DNA from: Sclerurus mexicanus
Taxonomy: Eukaryota; Chordata; Aves; Passeriformes; Furnariidae
Direction of reading: 5' to 3'
NCBI GenBank assembly: GCA_013396755.1
Contig: VWZF01013053.1
Coordinates: forward strand, 1,260,023-1,324,022
Length of the DNA stretch: 64,000 nucleotides
Positions within the stretch are counted from its first letter, which is position 1. Every line of letters starts with the position of its first letter. The notes under the pieces were generated by a model. The model ran no database searches. It was not told the DNA's origin and worked only from the letters and a program-made list of their open reading frames with translations. Positions 31,101 to 43,876 of this stretch are shown piece by piece. The translations under genes were made by a program, and so were the position numbers.

Positions 31101-34100
31101 GTTTTGATTTGGAATCCAGGCTGTTATTGCATTACATGGGCCTGATTGTCCAATGCTATGAAAAAGCATATCTCTGCTACTTCTGGGATCTGGTGATGTA
31201 ACTCCAAAACTCTGATGTGAAATCATGATATGTGTGTATTCAGAGCATTAGAGAATAATTGAATTGCATGAACTTAGTGAAAGTGGCACCAGAAGGCACA
31301 GGAATAGTTGCAATATAAATGTCTAATTTTAAACTGTCAGTTACTGGCATTTTGGAAAAAAAATAGTGGTGAAAATGTGCTTTATCATCCAAAGCTGCAA
31401 TCCAGGAACACAACAAAGGCATGTAGAAGGAAAGTTACTGTTGCCTGACCAGCAGCACATTCAGGAAAGACTGAAATTTGGAATGTATTACAGCACTTCC
31501 AATGTCTCTTTTAAAAGTACATGTTAAGGTTCACTTTGAACAAGTAATTAGAGAGAAAATGTCTTGTGGTTTTAAACAGAAGTGGTTGACAGAAGATGGG
31601 AATTTTAAAACACTAGACTAAAAGCTTCCAATTTATACTTTTAGTCCTGTTTTCAAATTATTTGAGTTTCATTGCACATCCATAGGCTCTAAGTTTCAAA
31701 GAGACGTAGATGCTTTCGAACATTACATCACTTCTTCCTGAATTGTTGCATATTTGCTTTATGATGTTGGACAAGCCCATTAAACACTTCAGGGTTTGTT
31801 TCTTCCCCTATGCAAGCTGGGAATAAGCAGTATTTACCTATGGATGTTTCTGTTATTTTTTGTGTAGTGTTTTGAGTAGTCATGTTGTTCAGGGCCTAGT
31901 TACTTAGATATGCCACGTGCTGCAGCACACAGCCCTCTGAGATCCCCCAGTTCATCTTGTTTTCCTATTGTTGTTACAAGGTCAAGTTGAAATAATCCCC
32001 ATGATTATAAGAGCTTGTATGAAAAACTTTCCTGGAGAGCAACATCTGTTATCTGATGCTAATAGTGATTCAAAGGAGCTCTTTGGGAAGAGAATACAGT
32101 CTGTCTCACATGAACAGGATGACTCAGTAGTTCACATTGGGAAAGAGAAACATTCTCCAGGCCTCACAAATGTGATTCTGGAGACTCATTACATGCATTA
32201 TTATGTGCTTTTGTGAAGCTCATGACACAGCACGATGAGAATGGTTTCTGGCAGCCACAGTCCTGCCTTCCCAGCAGCAGGAGTGATCCTAAACCATCTG
32301 CAGAGCCAGTGCTGCAGACAGACCCTCATTCCTCTGCAATTCCTCAGTGGTAGCAGGTGTGGCTCTCATTTCCTATGCTTGGTGATAGAGCAGAGTAAGG
32401 GTGTGACAGCAAAGGACACCATAAACTATCCTGTAACATGACAGGACTCTGCCACACTTGTCCCCATTTACTGGTGAGTAATTAACAGCTGTGACTATAA
32501 CTTGGGTTAAGTTGTTTAGAGAAATTACATTACTCTGATGGGCTATGGACATGCACATCAAATTTCAGAAGTATTTCATTTTATGTAAAACTTGAGTCAA
32601 ATTCAGCCTCTGTGTCACAGGACTGCCCTTGCTGCTCGAGGCCTAGAAATCAAAGCAGCCTTGTATCTTCACTGGGGTAAGTGAACAGGCATCCTGCCTT
32701 AACCTGCTGGGTATTGAAGCCTGAAACTACACTCCTGGGCTGCGTGTGGCTGTTCCAGCCCTGCCTGCTGTCACAGAGGCTTCTACCTTGCAAATGTTGC
32801 CCTGTGCAAATAAAACTACTGGTAGATGCCATGTAGTAACATTATGTAAAATGCTGAGGACCTGAAATACGTACAGCTTAATTGACTGCAATTCCTATTG
32901 ACTTGGATGGGTGTTTTATTCAATTAGGGACTGCAGAATTTAGATCATTGCCTCTGGCTTACATCATTGCAAATATTATTGATGCTCGTAAAGCTTTCAG
33001 GGATTTTTCAGGCTTTTAGTCCACAAATTGACTGCAATGTGAAAGGCTTGCTCCGGGGTAAGAGAAGTACTTATATCCATCTCTTCTTTCATTTACTTAC
33101 TCCTGAGTCTTTCTGTGCTATTCCTTTGGGAATGCTCATATAAAATATGCAATTTAACAAAGAGGGGAAAAAGAGAGTTGTCTCAATACAGCAAGATTCA
33201 AGTTTCATTTTGCACATTAGAAGTCTGCCTTTCTCATTTTCTTGCCTAAAATGTAAAAGTGAATCTGATTAATTTTAATCTCATAAAGTGTTGAAATTAA
33301 GACACAGTAAATTTAGAATGAATATTGAGGAAAATTTACAATTTCCCAGGGGTGAGCAAGGGTACAGTGCTTGAAACTTAAAACTGTGCATGTTGCAGCA
33401 CGAGAAATTTTAACAAAAAGAACTAACCTGCTTTGGTGAGAAGAGTCAGGGTGACTGGAAAAAAATTTTGCCTTTCTCAGCTGCATCCCTTATAAAGCCA
33501 ATGCTGGAGTTACTATGCGAGTAGCACAAGCAGGCCTTGCATAACTTAATTCTGACCTCTCAACCTCTGAGCACAGTAGGAATATGGATAGGATAGAAAT
33601 CCTTATGCTGGCTCTGTGATAGGCCCAGGGGGAAAAGGGATACAGCTCCTACTCCTTTGCATTCCATGCTTTGGGGATAAATGGTGAGTAAGCCATTTCA
33701 CATACACTGTGCCTAATTGCATTTAGTACTTCTTTTTATCTAGAATCAGAAATGAAACATCTAGAAATATTTATATATGTAAGTAAATAAAGACAAAAAA
33801 TATTGATGGGGTGGGTACAAGCACTTTTAGGACATGGACTGTACAAGTCTGTTTGCATTTCAAGCAATATATTCTTACTATAGATCTTTCCAGAGAAATC
33901 TGCAGAAAGAGCTAGAAAAAGTCATATGTATACACAGGCATATTTTTAGGTATATTTAGTAAAATTGAAGAAATGTCTCTGTGGGAAAATTGGTGCACAT
34001 TCCAGGTAGAACACTGACTTCCTTTATTTAATTCTGTCATGGTAGGTGAAATGAAGTTGGACGTAAAAACAGGTAGCCTCCTTATAAAAGGCATTTTTTT

Positions 34101-34240
34101 GCAGTGGTGGAGCACAAAATAAATGTTATCTGTCAGGGAAAGAAACAGGCTATTTAAATTCAGGCAGCAGAGCATCTTCAGTTGGAAGGGCTATTTTTAA
34201 CTTCAGATGTAGCTTAATTTAGAAACTGAGCATTGAAGGC
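28190..34240. other. Intergenic sequence, no gene recognised
   Basis: AT-rich non-coding sequence. Open frames such as the 114-codon minus-strand frame near 29880-30224 resemble no family I know and fall within chance length. No transposon tail was seen. Confidence 0.55.
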
Positions 34241-34249
34241 CCTTTTCTT

Positions 34250-35340
34250 TTTCCAACTTCTCCGACTAGAGATTTTTTATAATGATTGTAGATATCCCTG
34301 TGTGAGGATGCTGAATAGAGTGAAAAATATATTATCCTGAGCTTCAAGGTCATGAAAATACGTGTAGAAACAAAGCAGCTTTTTGGCAATATTGTCATAC
34401 ACGTGTAAACACAGGGATCAGATGAGATCGATGCACTATTTTGTAAGCATAAGGGCCACTTCGGCAATTTTCCATGAGGCTGCATATAATTTTTACATCC
34501 ATTTATGCAAGATCTTACCCAGATCTGAATTATTTAGTGTAGAAAGTGCTGTAATTGCGTACAACCCTATACAACATGTGATAAAGAGAGTGTAAATTCC
34601 AGTGGTTTCTAAGGCAGAGATGTTTATGAGAAATCTGGCAATGATTTCCTGCATTGATTTTTCTGAGCCAGCTTCTTGTATTTGGCTTTGTTTGTAAGTT
34701 AATCACAAGAACTGAGAAGCTCATTTCATTATAGAAGATATTCAGAACTAAGAATTGCAGATTTGACTCTATTAAGTGATTACAGGCTTTTTAATGTATT
34801 CAGATTCAGAACATGAAAAAATCCTCTCACAAATGGAAGTACTTCCAAGATGGCTTGTTGCAAACACTCTTCTTGCATAATTGCATACTCTATGTCACTC
34901 AGCATTCATCTAGTGAATTGCAATAGCATTTCAGCATAAGGCTCGATTCAAGCTGAATTTTATAGTTTACCTGTTCAAGCTCAGCCAAAGTGATTCTGAA
35001 AGCTATTCCAATTGCATAACAATAACAAGAAGCAGAGAGACATGTGCCATTGCGACAGGAATAATTGAGTTATTAATAAGCTGAATGTGACATGGAAAAG
35101 TTGGCTCTATTTCTGATAGTAGTGACACCTTCACCATTAACTCTTAAGCACACACAACGTCTCACAGTTTCTGAAATTTTGCTTAAAGGATTGAGCATTT
35201 CTGCACGTACAGAAAAGCTAACATTTTTTGTAGTCACCTAAAATCCTGCAATTATAATTGAAAGCTTCTGCTGCCATTTATTCTTTAACTTATGACAGCT
35301 AAAATTAGAGGCTTTCATTCCATTGTTTTTATACACCGGG
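34250..35340. promoter_or_regulatory. Candidate developmental enhancer block (POU/SOX/homeodomain-type motifs)
   Basis: Rich in homeodomain, POU and SOX-like sites. A near-palindromic POU-type site TTGCATAATTGCAT lies at 34873-34886. At 35011-35026 the minus strand reads ATTGTTATGCAAT, close to the SOX-OCT composite element. Several TAATTA/TTATTAAT clusters follow. This texture resembles vertebrate conserved non-coding elements, but conservation cannot be judged from one sequence. Confidence 0.3.
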
Positions 35341-36334
35341 TAGCATGATGTAATCTAGTAAGAACATCATAAAACAAGTTAGAAATTTAGAGTTATAATC
35401 TATAATGTTCAATGGAGGTTAAAAAGAAATATCATTTAGAGATGAACTACTTCTGAATTGCCCTCTTTGGATGGGAATTCTTTCATTGTCCTCTGAAACA
35501 TTTGTTTTTGAGGAATGCTTCTTTCCCTGCCTATGTTCTGTGTGCAGGGAATATAGGAGTTGGCATAGAAGCTGTTAGAGTCATTAGACTCTGCTGTGGA
35601 GTTTCCTTAATTCTCTGCTGGCCACACAAACCTGAATTAAGACTGAATTTACTCTCTGGGAGGCATTTTAGTAGTGCTATCAGACTAGGAAATTCAGGCT
35701 GTGATGCACAGTTTGGATTGGGAATGTGAATTCAGAGCCCTTTCTTAAAGAGACTTTTCTTTGTAATAAAGCAGATATATTGCACCAATATTTGCTGAAA
35801 TGTTTCAGGTTTTGAAAGAGAATGTGTTTTTCTCATCAGAGACTTGATCTGAAGCTTGTAGCAAAAGAAACATTCAGCACATATAGTTTCTTGTTTTAGG
35901 TATGTTAGTGTGCTGTCAAGAGGCAGGATTCAGTTTGCCTATTACAGATGTTTAAAAAAAGACTAAAACCATCCAAAAGAAGCAGGGAAGTTGTCAAGAA
36001 AAAACTGAAATTTTACAGAATTGAGGGTAATATTTTTGGTCTTACAGAAATGGAGGGTATACTAGAAATAATTTTTTGAATGACTTTATAAAATCTAATT
36101 AGCTTTATGACTGCCCATTTGTATTTGCTTTGTTTTCATTTGGTTTGTACTAAAACCCAACTGTTTTGTCAGCAAATACTAATTCTATTTTCAGGCACTT
36201 TAACTCTTAAATAGCAAGTCTTTGAAGCTGTATGGTGATACAGAGGTGATGAGGCTTTGGTAAGGCTGGACTTTGAGCCTGGAGTTTCAAGGAAAGCTCA
36301 GATTTCTTATAGAACAGCACTAAAGTACTCAATG

Positions 36335-36645
36335 ACCTGAAAGGAGGTTGTATTGGGTGGGTGTTGGTCTCTTCTCCCAAATAATAAGTGATAGTACAAG
36401 AGGAAATGGTTGCAAGTTGCACCAGGGGAGGTTTAAATTGAATATTGGGAAGAATTTCTTCACTGAAAGGATTGTCAAGCCCTGGAACAGGCTGCCCATG
36501 ACAGTGGATGAGTCACCACCCCTGGAGGTATTTAAAAGATATGCAGATGTGGCACTTGACATGGTTTAGCAGTGGACTTGGCAGTGTTAAGTTAAAGGCT
36601 GGACTCAGTGATCTTAGAGGTCTTTTCCAACCTAAATGATAATAA
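36335..36645 (+). mobile_element. CR1 LINE 3' end
   Basis: Shows TTGGGAAGAATTTCTTCACT, GGAACAGGCTGCCCATGACA, CACCCCTGGAGGTATTTAAA, GATGTGGCACTTGACATGG and TTAGAGGTCTTTTCCAACCT, the CR1 order with accumulated mutations. 5'-truncated; no intact ORF. Confidence 0.88.
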
Positions 36646-39009
36646 CTGTTTTTTATTTAGTAGTTTTCATCCACAGATCTCAATGTGTTTTATAATGTAG
36701 GTCAGTATCCTGGCTTTAATTTATAGAAATGGAGATAGCTGGATAGAATTCTCCCAGGGTTTCATGAGCAGCCTCCCAAGACCTGCTTTCCCTGTGCCTT
36801 CCCTCCTCTGGGTAGCTCCCAGCTGCAGTGACTGGGTCACTTATAAAAGACTCCATAGTGTAAGCTGCACGATGGATCCGGATCCAAGGGGCCCAGGAGG
36901 GTCTCTGAGAGACATGGAACGAATCTGCTGGAGCCTCCTGACTTTTATCTCTGTCTGATCCCAATGCAGTGTTACACTCTTTGCTGTCTCTCTGTATAAT
37001 CTGTATAACCTGTTTCCATTGGCAGGGAATCAAACAGATAATGTACTGACTCTTGCATAAGAATTTTATTACAATTTTTCTCTTCGAAAAGTTCAAGCCT
37101 TCTCTTCTCTGTCACTTGTTGTTACAAGGAAATGCATCAGTGTTTTCTATGCCCACAGATCACAGGGGAGAGGACAAGCAGTAGACTGGGGTTTTTATTA
37201 ATCAGTGGGCTGTCTTCTCAGAAACTGGAAATTATTTTATCGAAGTGTGACATATTACAAGAAGTAAATAAATTGATATTTAGGTGAAATACAGGAGACT
37301 GTAACAGTCATACTGTGTGTCTAACTATAAAAATACAACAAGCTACTCCTGTGTAAGAATTTTTGAACATTAGTATGTAAGCAGTACAAAGCATATGTAG
37401 GCATCGTCATCCCATGTTCTTTCATCTTGGAGAAGATGGTCATAGATGAGATAAAAATAGTCAAATTCAAGAGCGCATGCTCCCTAGAGGTGATCAAAGG
37501 CTGAGATACTGTTTAGGCATGCAGGCAACCAGAAGTATCAGAGCAGGAAGAGTGTGGTTGAACTAGTTAGTGCACTGATAAAATCTGCTACTTCTAGCTT
37601 CAGCAAAGTTTGTGACAGCAATAGAAATGGAGTGCAGAAACACAGGGGAACAGATGTGTAAGACAATTCCCATAGCCTAACCTTACATGCCTAATGTAGG
37701 TGCCTAAATGAGGAAGGCAATTTTTCCTGAACTACTGAGAGATTAAATGCAGAGGATGTTGTTTCTAAAAGCAATTCAGAGTCCACAAGTATGACTTCTG
37801 CTCTGAAGTACCTTTAGAAGAGCCTGGCACTCCTCACTGATTGTGAAGGAGACTTTGTTAAACTGCCTGCCTTAAGCCTCTGAGTTGGTATTGAACAAAG
37901 CCCATGCAGGCACTGCAAAGGCAACTTAGTACCTAGGACTACACACCTACTGCTGATAATGTTCTTTCTTTGCATGCCCTCACCTTGGAAAACTTCCATT
38001 TTCCCCTCAGGCTTCTCTTTCTGTTCTTTACGTGACATACAAATCTCATGTATGGAGGCTGAATAGTTTGTCTGAAGGACAAAGTCAATGGAAGAGCATC
38101 TTAGGTGTGTGCATTGCATTTGTAACTGAATCTGAAGTCAGACAGACTCAAGGACTCCCCTCTTCTATGTTTCTTCCTAGAGATGGGAGCTTATTTCTCT
38201 AATCAGGATTGGCTTTCATAAAAGTCCCTGGCAAAATCATGAGTTGGGCTGTTGAGTTCAGTAAGATCTTTGAAAAATGAGGGAAGATTCATAACCAAAC
38301 CAAAAGCAATAGGTTTTGTGCCATATATGATGTAATAAGACATGGTGTTTACTTGAAAACGAATATGTGTAAAATCTGGCTTTTCACAAAAATAGGTATT
38401 TTTTAACTCAAACAGGATTAACTTTTTTATTTATGGTTAAAAATACTTTTTTCAAATGGCATTACTGAAAATTTTGAATGCAAAGCCTAGCTTCACAAGA
38501 TCTGTTGAATTCTCTGTCCTTTGCAGCTGACTTGCAGCACCATTAACACTTTTCATGTTTCTCTGTTGCACTTGTTTAATACCAGACAAGGAGCTATGTG
38601 GGTGACAGCTCTGTACCAACAAATCTTAACAGACAGATGCTACGATTTGATCCTGATACTCACTGTATGTTTTACTTAGTGCTGCAAGCAGGGCCTAAAA
38701 ATATAAGCACCAGCTTTTTTTTCTGTATATATCTCCATTAAAAAGCCTGTTCTGGTCTAACATAATAGTAATAGGAGGCTATTCTTAGACTAAATGAAGC
38801 AGGGGGACAATGACATTAATATGTTTCATGGTCCAAGAAAGCTCACGTTGGCTGATATTCATCATCAGATCTTGCATAAGCATTCACCATACCTAAATTA
38901 AGTAGTGAGAGGAAACTTCCTCCTCCTATTAAGTGGCCCTTTTTACAGAGAAGATGAAATTCAGCTGATAATGTCACCAGGAAGTCGGTGCAATATTTAA
39001 AATCCGGTT

Positions 39010-40112
39010 GACAGTGCAAATACTCAGTTGTTCAGGCACGGCTGTGGCAGCGCTGCATCCTGGGCTGAGAACTAGGTCGAGGTGTGCAGGGGGGAATTCT
39101 GGAGCCAGGGAAACCCAGGGAAGAGCAGGGAGCTCTGGCAGCTCTTATGAACAACCTTGGGAGACTGAAACTGTCCAGGGGAGCACCAGTGACCAGGAGC
39201 ACTGCAGACAGGGACTGGGAGAGAATTTTGCACAGCAAGGACTATGCTCATGGGTCTCCAGCCCAGGGAGTGCTCTGGGCCTCTGCCATAATGGTGGGAA
39301 CTCACCTCACAGTTAAAACCAGTGTTTCTACCTTGTGAAGTTCAGCACAGACAAATGTACAGTCTTGCACCTGGGAAAAAATAATCCAGGAGCGTATCAC
39401 AGGCTGGGATCTACCTGGCTGGAGAGGAGCTCTGTGGAAAGGGACTGGAGAGCCTGGTGGATCATGAGCTCAGTAGGAGTGACCAATGCTGCTGGGGTAA
39501 TGAAAGCCAGCAGGATCCTGAGTCACATCAACAAGGGCATCACCGGCAGAGATAAAGAAATCATTGTCCTGCTCTACTCAGCTCTTGTCAGACCATACCT
39601 GGAATACTGTGTTCAGTTTTGGGCCCTGCTGTGCAGAAAAGATGTGGACAGGCTGGAGAGGGACCAGAGAAGGGTCGCAAAGGTGATCAAAGGACCAGGA
39701 AGCTGCCATGTGAGGAAAAGCTGCGGGAAATGGGTTTGTCCAGCCGTGAGAAAAGAAGGCTCAAGGGAGACCTTATCAACACGTTCCAGAATTTAGACGG
39801 TGGCTACAAAGAAGATGGAGAGCCCCTTTTTGCAGGGAGTCACACAGAGGAGATGAGGGGTAAATGGGTACTAGTTGCTTCTGGAGAGGTTCCAGTTGGA
39901 CACAAAAGCAAAATTTTCCACAATGAGAACAATCAGACACTGGAATAATCTCCCCAGGGAAGTCATGGATTCCCCAACACTGGACACTTTTAAGATTCAG
40001 CTGGACAGGGTGCTGGGCCATCCTGCCTAGACTGTGCTTTTGCCAAGAAAGGTCAGACCAGATTGTCCTTGAGATCCCCTTCTGACCTTGTATTCTATGA
40101 TTTTGTGATTTG
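39010..40112 (+). mobile_element. Longest CR1 LINE copy, with decayed reverse-transcriptase C-terminus
   Basis: About 1.1 kb of CR1 ending GTATTCTATGATTTTGTGAT. The best-preserved frame (39335-39796) carries DKCTVLHLGKNNP, RDKEIIVLLYSALVRPYLEY and CVQFW, the recognisable end of the CR1 reverse transcriptase, followed by a DRLERDQRR segment. The frame has no catalytic core and is interrupted, so it is a dead 5'-truncated insertion. The left 300 bp (before about 39320) are assigned with less certainty. Confidence 0.85.
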
Positions 40113-41559
40113 GTTTGTTTGGTGTGATCTTTAGTTCTTGTGTGAACAGGTCCTTTTTCACTGTCAGATTTGGTTGTAAGGTTGGTAGATTGACCTGTTG
40201 TCCTTCAGTACTCCATCATATAGAGGAGAGAGAAATAATTTCACTCAGAAAAAAAATTAGAAACACTGAGTAGAGATGCCCTCAGCCAAAAAAATTAGGA
40301 AATTAATTCCCTGATACTTAGCATGGAGTAACAAAGTCAGAGTGGCTGTATTTTCCCAGAACTGAAAAATTAGGAATTGAGCAAGGAAACAGATGTTTAT
40401 GCAGTATGATAATTCAGTCTTGGAGACGACAAAATAATGAAGGTGATTTTTTATTTGGGAATCTGAGTATTATTTTCTTGCATATGTAAATAAGGGTAAA
40501 TATGTGTAAAAAAAATTGACTAAAAAGATCTCAATGGAAAGAGCACAAAAACAAAAGAAATAGTTTAAATGCATAAAGCAAGGCTTGTTCTCTGAACCCC
40601 TCAAACATTTGTGAAAAATGAGCAAAGTAGTAGCAAAGGCAGCTAAAGGGAAATGCATTTTAAACTTCTAGTAAGTAGGCTTTAACTTCTAAATATAACT
40701 ACTGTAATAAATTACTTTGGAAACTTATACACAGAGGCACAAAATATCCTCAGCCTTGTGGCTGAGAAATGTCGTGAATTCATTGGGAAAATACACTAAC
40801 AGTGTTCATGGATGTGTGGTTTATGGAGGGAAAATTTGTTTCCTTGATGCATATTCATAAACAATGAATTAATACAAGCACACACCCTGTATCTGTGTTG
40901 GTGCTAAGCCCTTCCAATGCCACAGAAAATACACACACACATAAATCTGCTCACTGCACTATTGTGAAGCTTTCCTGTTCTTTACAGTCTTTTTTAAAGG
41001 TACTTTTTCCTTGTGAGGAGGCAATAAGCAGTCGTAGCTACAAACACATTCTTCTGCAGGCAGAACTCTTGGTGAGCAGTGTGTTCCCACATCCCTGGAC
41101 CTGCTCCTGTGCCATCCCGTTGTTTCTGGTGCCAGCAATTCCTCAGCACTTGTCTGATGCGGGTGCTCCTACTTTGTGGCTTATAACAAGCCTTTCAGCT
41201 GCTTAGACCAACCCTTTAAATGTCCCTCTGACATAAGTTTGGCTTTGGGGACTTGGTGGTATTTGTCATGTGCCTGATAACAGGAGGTTTCCTGATGCAG
41301 CCTTTCAAAGGAATGGACAAAAGCAGCACAGCAAGATTCTCCAGGGGATGTCATCTTTGCTACTTGAAAGGGAACCTTTTTATCTTGGGCTTTGAGAGGC
41401 TGTGTGCCCAGCTGTGCTCAGGAGATTTAGAACATCCTTGTTTAGATGTTTGCCTCAGGAGATTGTTGCCTGATAGTTAAGAATTAATAAAATCCAGACT
41501 AATTTCTAAGTGTGTAATTGTTTGTGGAAGAAAAAATGTTTCTCATGAATTTGTGAAGG

Positions 41560-41632
41560 TGGATCATTGCAGGAGGGATTAAACTAGATGGGCTTTAAAG
41601 GTTCTTTCCAACCAAGTCTACTCTATGATTCC
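41560..41632 (+). mobile_element. Short CR1 tail
   Basis: Only the last about 70 bp of a CR1: GGGATTAAACTAGATGGGCT, GGTTCTTTCCAACC and CTCTATGATTCC. It abuts a second CR1 tail directly. Confidence 0.75.
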
Positions 41633-41795
41633 GTCCCTGGAAGTGTCCCAGGCCACGTTGGATGGGGCCCCTGAGAAACCTGGTCTAGTGGGAGGTGTCC
41701 CTGCCCATGGCAGGGAGGTTGGAACTGGATAATCTTTGAGGTCCTTCCAACCCAAACCATTCTGGAATTTTATGATTCTGTGATATTCCTGAATG
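41633..41795 (+). mobile_element. CR1 LINE 3' end, well preserved
   Basis: Close to the canonical avian CR1 tail: GGATGGGGCCCCTGAGAAAC, CTGGTCTAGTGGGAGGTGTC, CCTGCCCATGGCAGGGAGGT, TTGGAACTGGATAATCTTTG, CCTTCCAACCCAAACC, then TTTTATGATTCTGTGAT. Confidence 0.93.
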
Positions 41796-43599
41796 AAAAT
41801 ATCACACACAATTTCTTCAGCAGTTGGTATTCCTGGTTAAGTCACTGTTTTGACACTTGTCATTTGCACAAACAACTGTTCCACCTTGTGTGCACATACA
41901 AACCAAGGTGGACTGTACTGCATATACAATTTATATTTAAATAAGAAAGAAGTGGGACAACTTAGAAAAAGTCCAGGATACAGATTAACAGTTTGGTAGC
42001 TTTGCCTCACAAATGAAATAAATGTTTAGCCTCAGTTACCAGTACAGCTGATGAGCGCAGTGATAATTCTACCATGAGAATTAGGATGATGCACTAGAAA
42101 TTACAGCTGCTGGCATGGAAGTACAGTTACTGGTAAGACAAATTTAGGTGATCCAGATGATTTCCAGAATGCTGAAGTAACTGCACTAATGTGGAGTTTG
42201 TAGTGATCGTTTTGTTTGGTTTTATTGGAGTTCTTTGGGATGATTTTCTTTGGTTTGGTTGTTGTAGTTTTTTTCCTGTGACTCAAAAATAGCAAGTGCG
42301 GACCTATTTTGGGACAAATTACAATATTGTTTTATCAGAGGTGTATTTCAATATGATGATTGGGGCTTTTTAGGGGCAATAGAAGTGAAGTCTTCCCCTT
42401 AGATTCCAGCAACTGATACCCCACAGGAAATTTTCTTGCATTTGGGAATGATGGTGGTGAACATGAGAATTGTGAGCTGGCTAAAGTGCTGACTAAAGTA
42501 ATATTCAAAAGAAAGCGGTGAGGCTGGAACAAAGTGGTGTTTCTCTGGGGTTGGTCTTGGGATCTGTTGCATTGGATACATTTACTGGTGTATTGAAGTG
42601 AAATTCCTGGGTAAGACAACATTGGCAGGTATTGCCAATGCTAAGGAAGAGTGGGTGGTTGTTCAAAAAGAATTAGGTTAACTGTTTTACCAGATGCCTG
42701 CTAATGCCATATAAGTAAGTCACACACTGTACCAAGCCAGACACTTTGGGTTCAATAATAACCTCATTTATAACCTGGGGGTTTATGAACTGAAAGTAGC
42801 AGAGGTGGAAGCAAATCTGAGTGCACTTGTCAGTGGAAGGATAATTGCAATTAGACATTGGAATGTAATTGGGGTAGAAAAGATAATGCAGTCCTGGAAG
42901 GTGAGAGCTTTTTAAGAGAGAGAAGGAGATGTTGGTACCATATTACAGGGGGTGTTAACTCCTTTTGAGCATTTCTGCACTTGTGTTTACCTATTTTTAG
43001 ACACGTTAACTTAAACTAGGAGAGGTATAAAGAAGAACTACAGGATAAGCAAAGGCATGAAGCTTCATTCTTTGAAGAGAAATTAGAAATGCCTCCTATA
43101 GCCAACCAAATGGAGGCTTCTGGGGCAAGGAGTCATTAATACACTGGGAGCAAATATGGGTAAGTGGAGAGGTTCAGAGTCCATGATCACCGAGTCCTCA
43201 GTCTGTCTGCTGGGATCACTAATAAAGCTGTGGATCATTGGCTTTTCAGTAGTTTTCCTTTGTGAGGAGAACAGTGGACTGGTGTGAATTCCAAAAGTCC
43301 ACAAAATTTTGCATATGGCACAGACAGGAGGATTGCCAGTAAGACTCTTATTTTTATTAGTACTGTAAAAAGTCCTCTGCAGCCTCAAAAAAACCCGAAT
43401 GCCATTTTTTAAATCTTGGCTGCAGATTGCTTACAAAAGAATGAGCTATCCTTTAATTGAGATCTTACTGAACTTCCTTCCTTTTGGTCTTTGGAGCTGG
43501 GCTCTGGTGGTGTCACTGCCTTAGCCCTGCCTAATGAGCCAGCTCCCCACGATGACAGCTGCTGCTGTCTGGGTTTGACTTTGGAGAGCTCCGTAAGTG

Positions 43600-43876
43600 C
43601 GGAGTGTGATGACATCATGCTCCCTGGGGTGCCAGCTATTAGCTGCTAAAAATAGTTACAGGCAAACAGAATAGAAAAATCAAATGTCTGCTTAAACCAC
43701 TAGTGAATGGGAAGGTAAAGAGCCAGAGCTCAGCTGAGGGGCTTTTTGTTTAAATGCAAGGGCAGCGATGTTGGGCTGCTGTCCTGGCAAATGATGCCGA
43801 TGATGCTTTAGGACTTGTGTGCTGGGAGAGCCCACAGAGACGAGTTCATCCCTTGTGAAATTCCAGAACTGTCATG
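43600..43876 (+). promoter_or_regulatory. Candidate promoter/exon with MEF2 and CRE-like sites ending ATG|GTAAGT
   Basis: A CRE-like TGACATCA (43610-43617) and a perfect MEF2 site CTAAAAATAG (43646-43655) are followed about 220 bp later by a strong donor whose last exon bases are ATG (43874-43876), i.e. CATG|GTAAGTGAG. If used, the exon would contribute only a start codon. It might equally be an enhancer with a chance donor. No downstream coding exon was recognised. Confidence 0.3.

Noticed and set aside
36716..37096. 126-codon minus-strand frame and a plus-strand TATAAAAG followed by ATG
   Set aside because: Could suggest a small gene or an LTR, but there are no matching terminal repeats, no splice context and no recognised protein.
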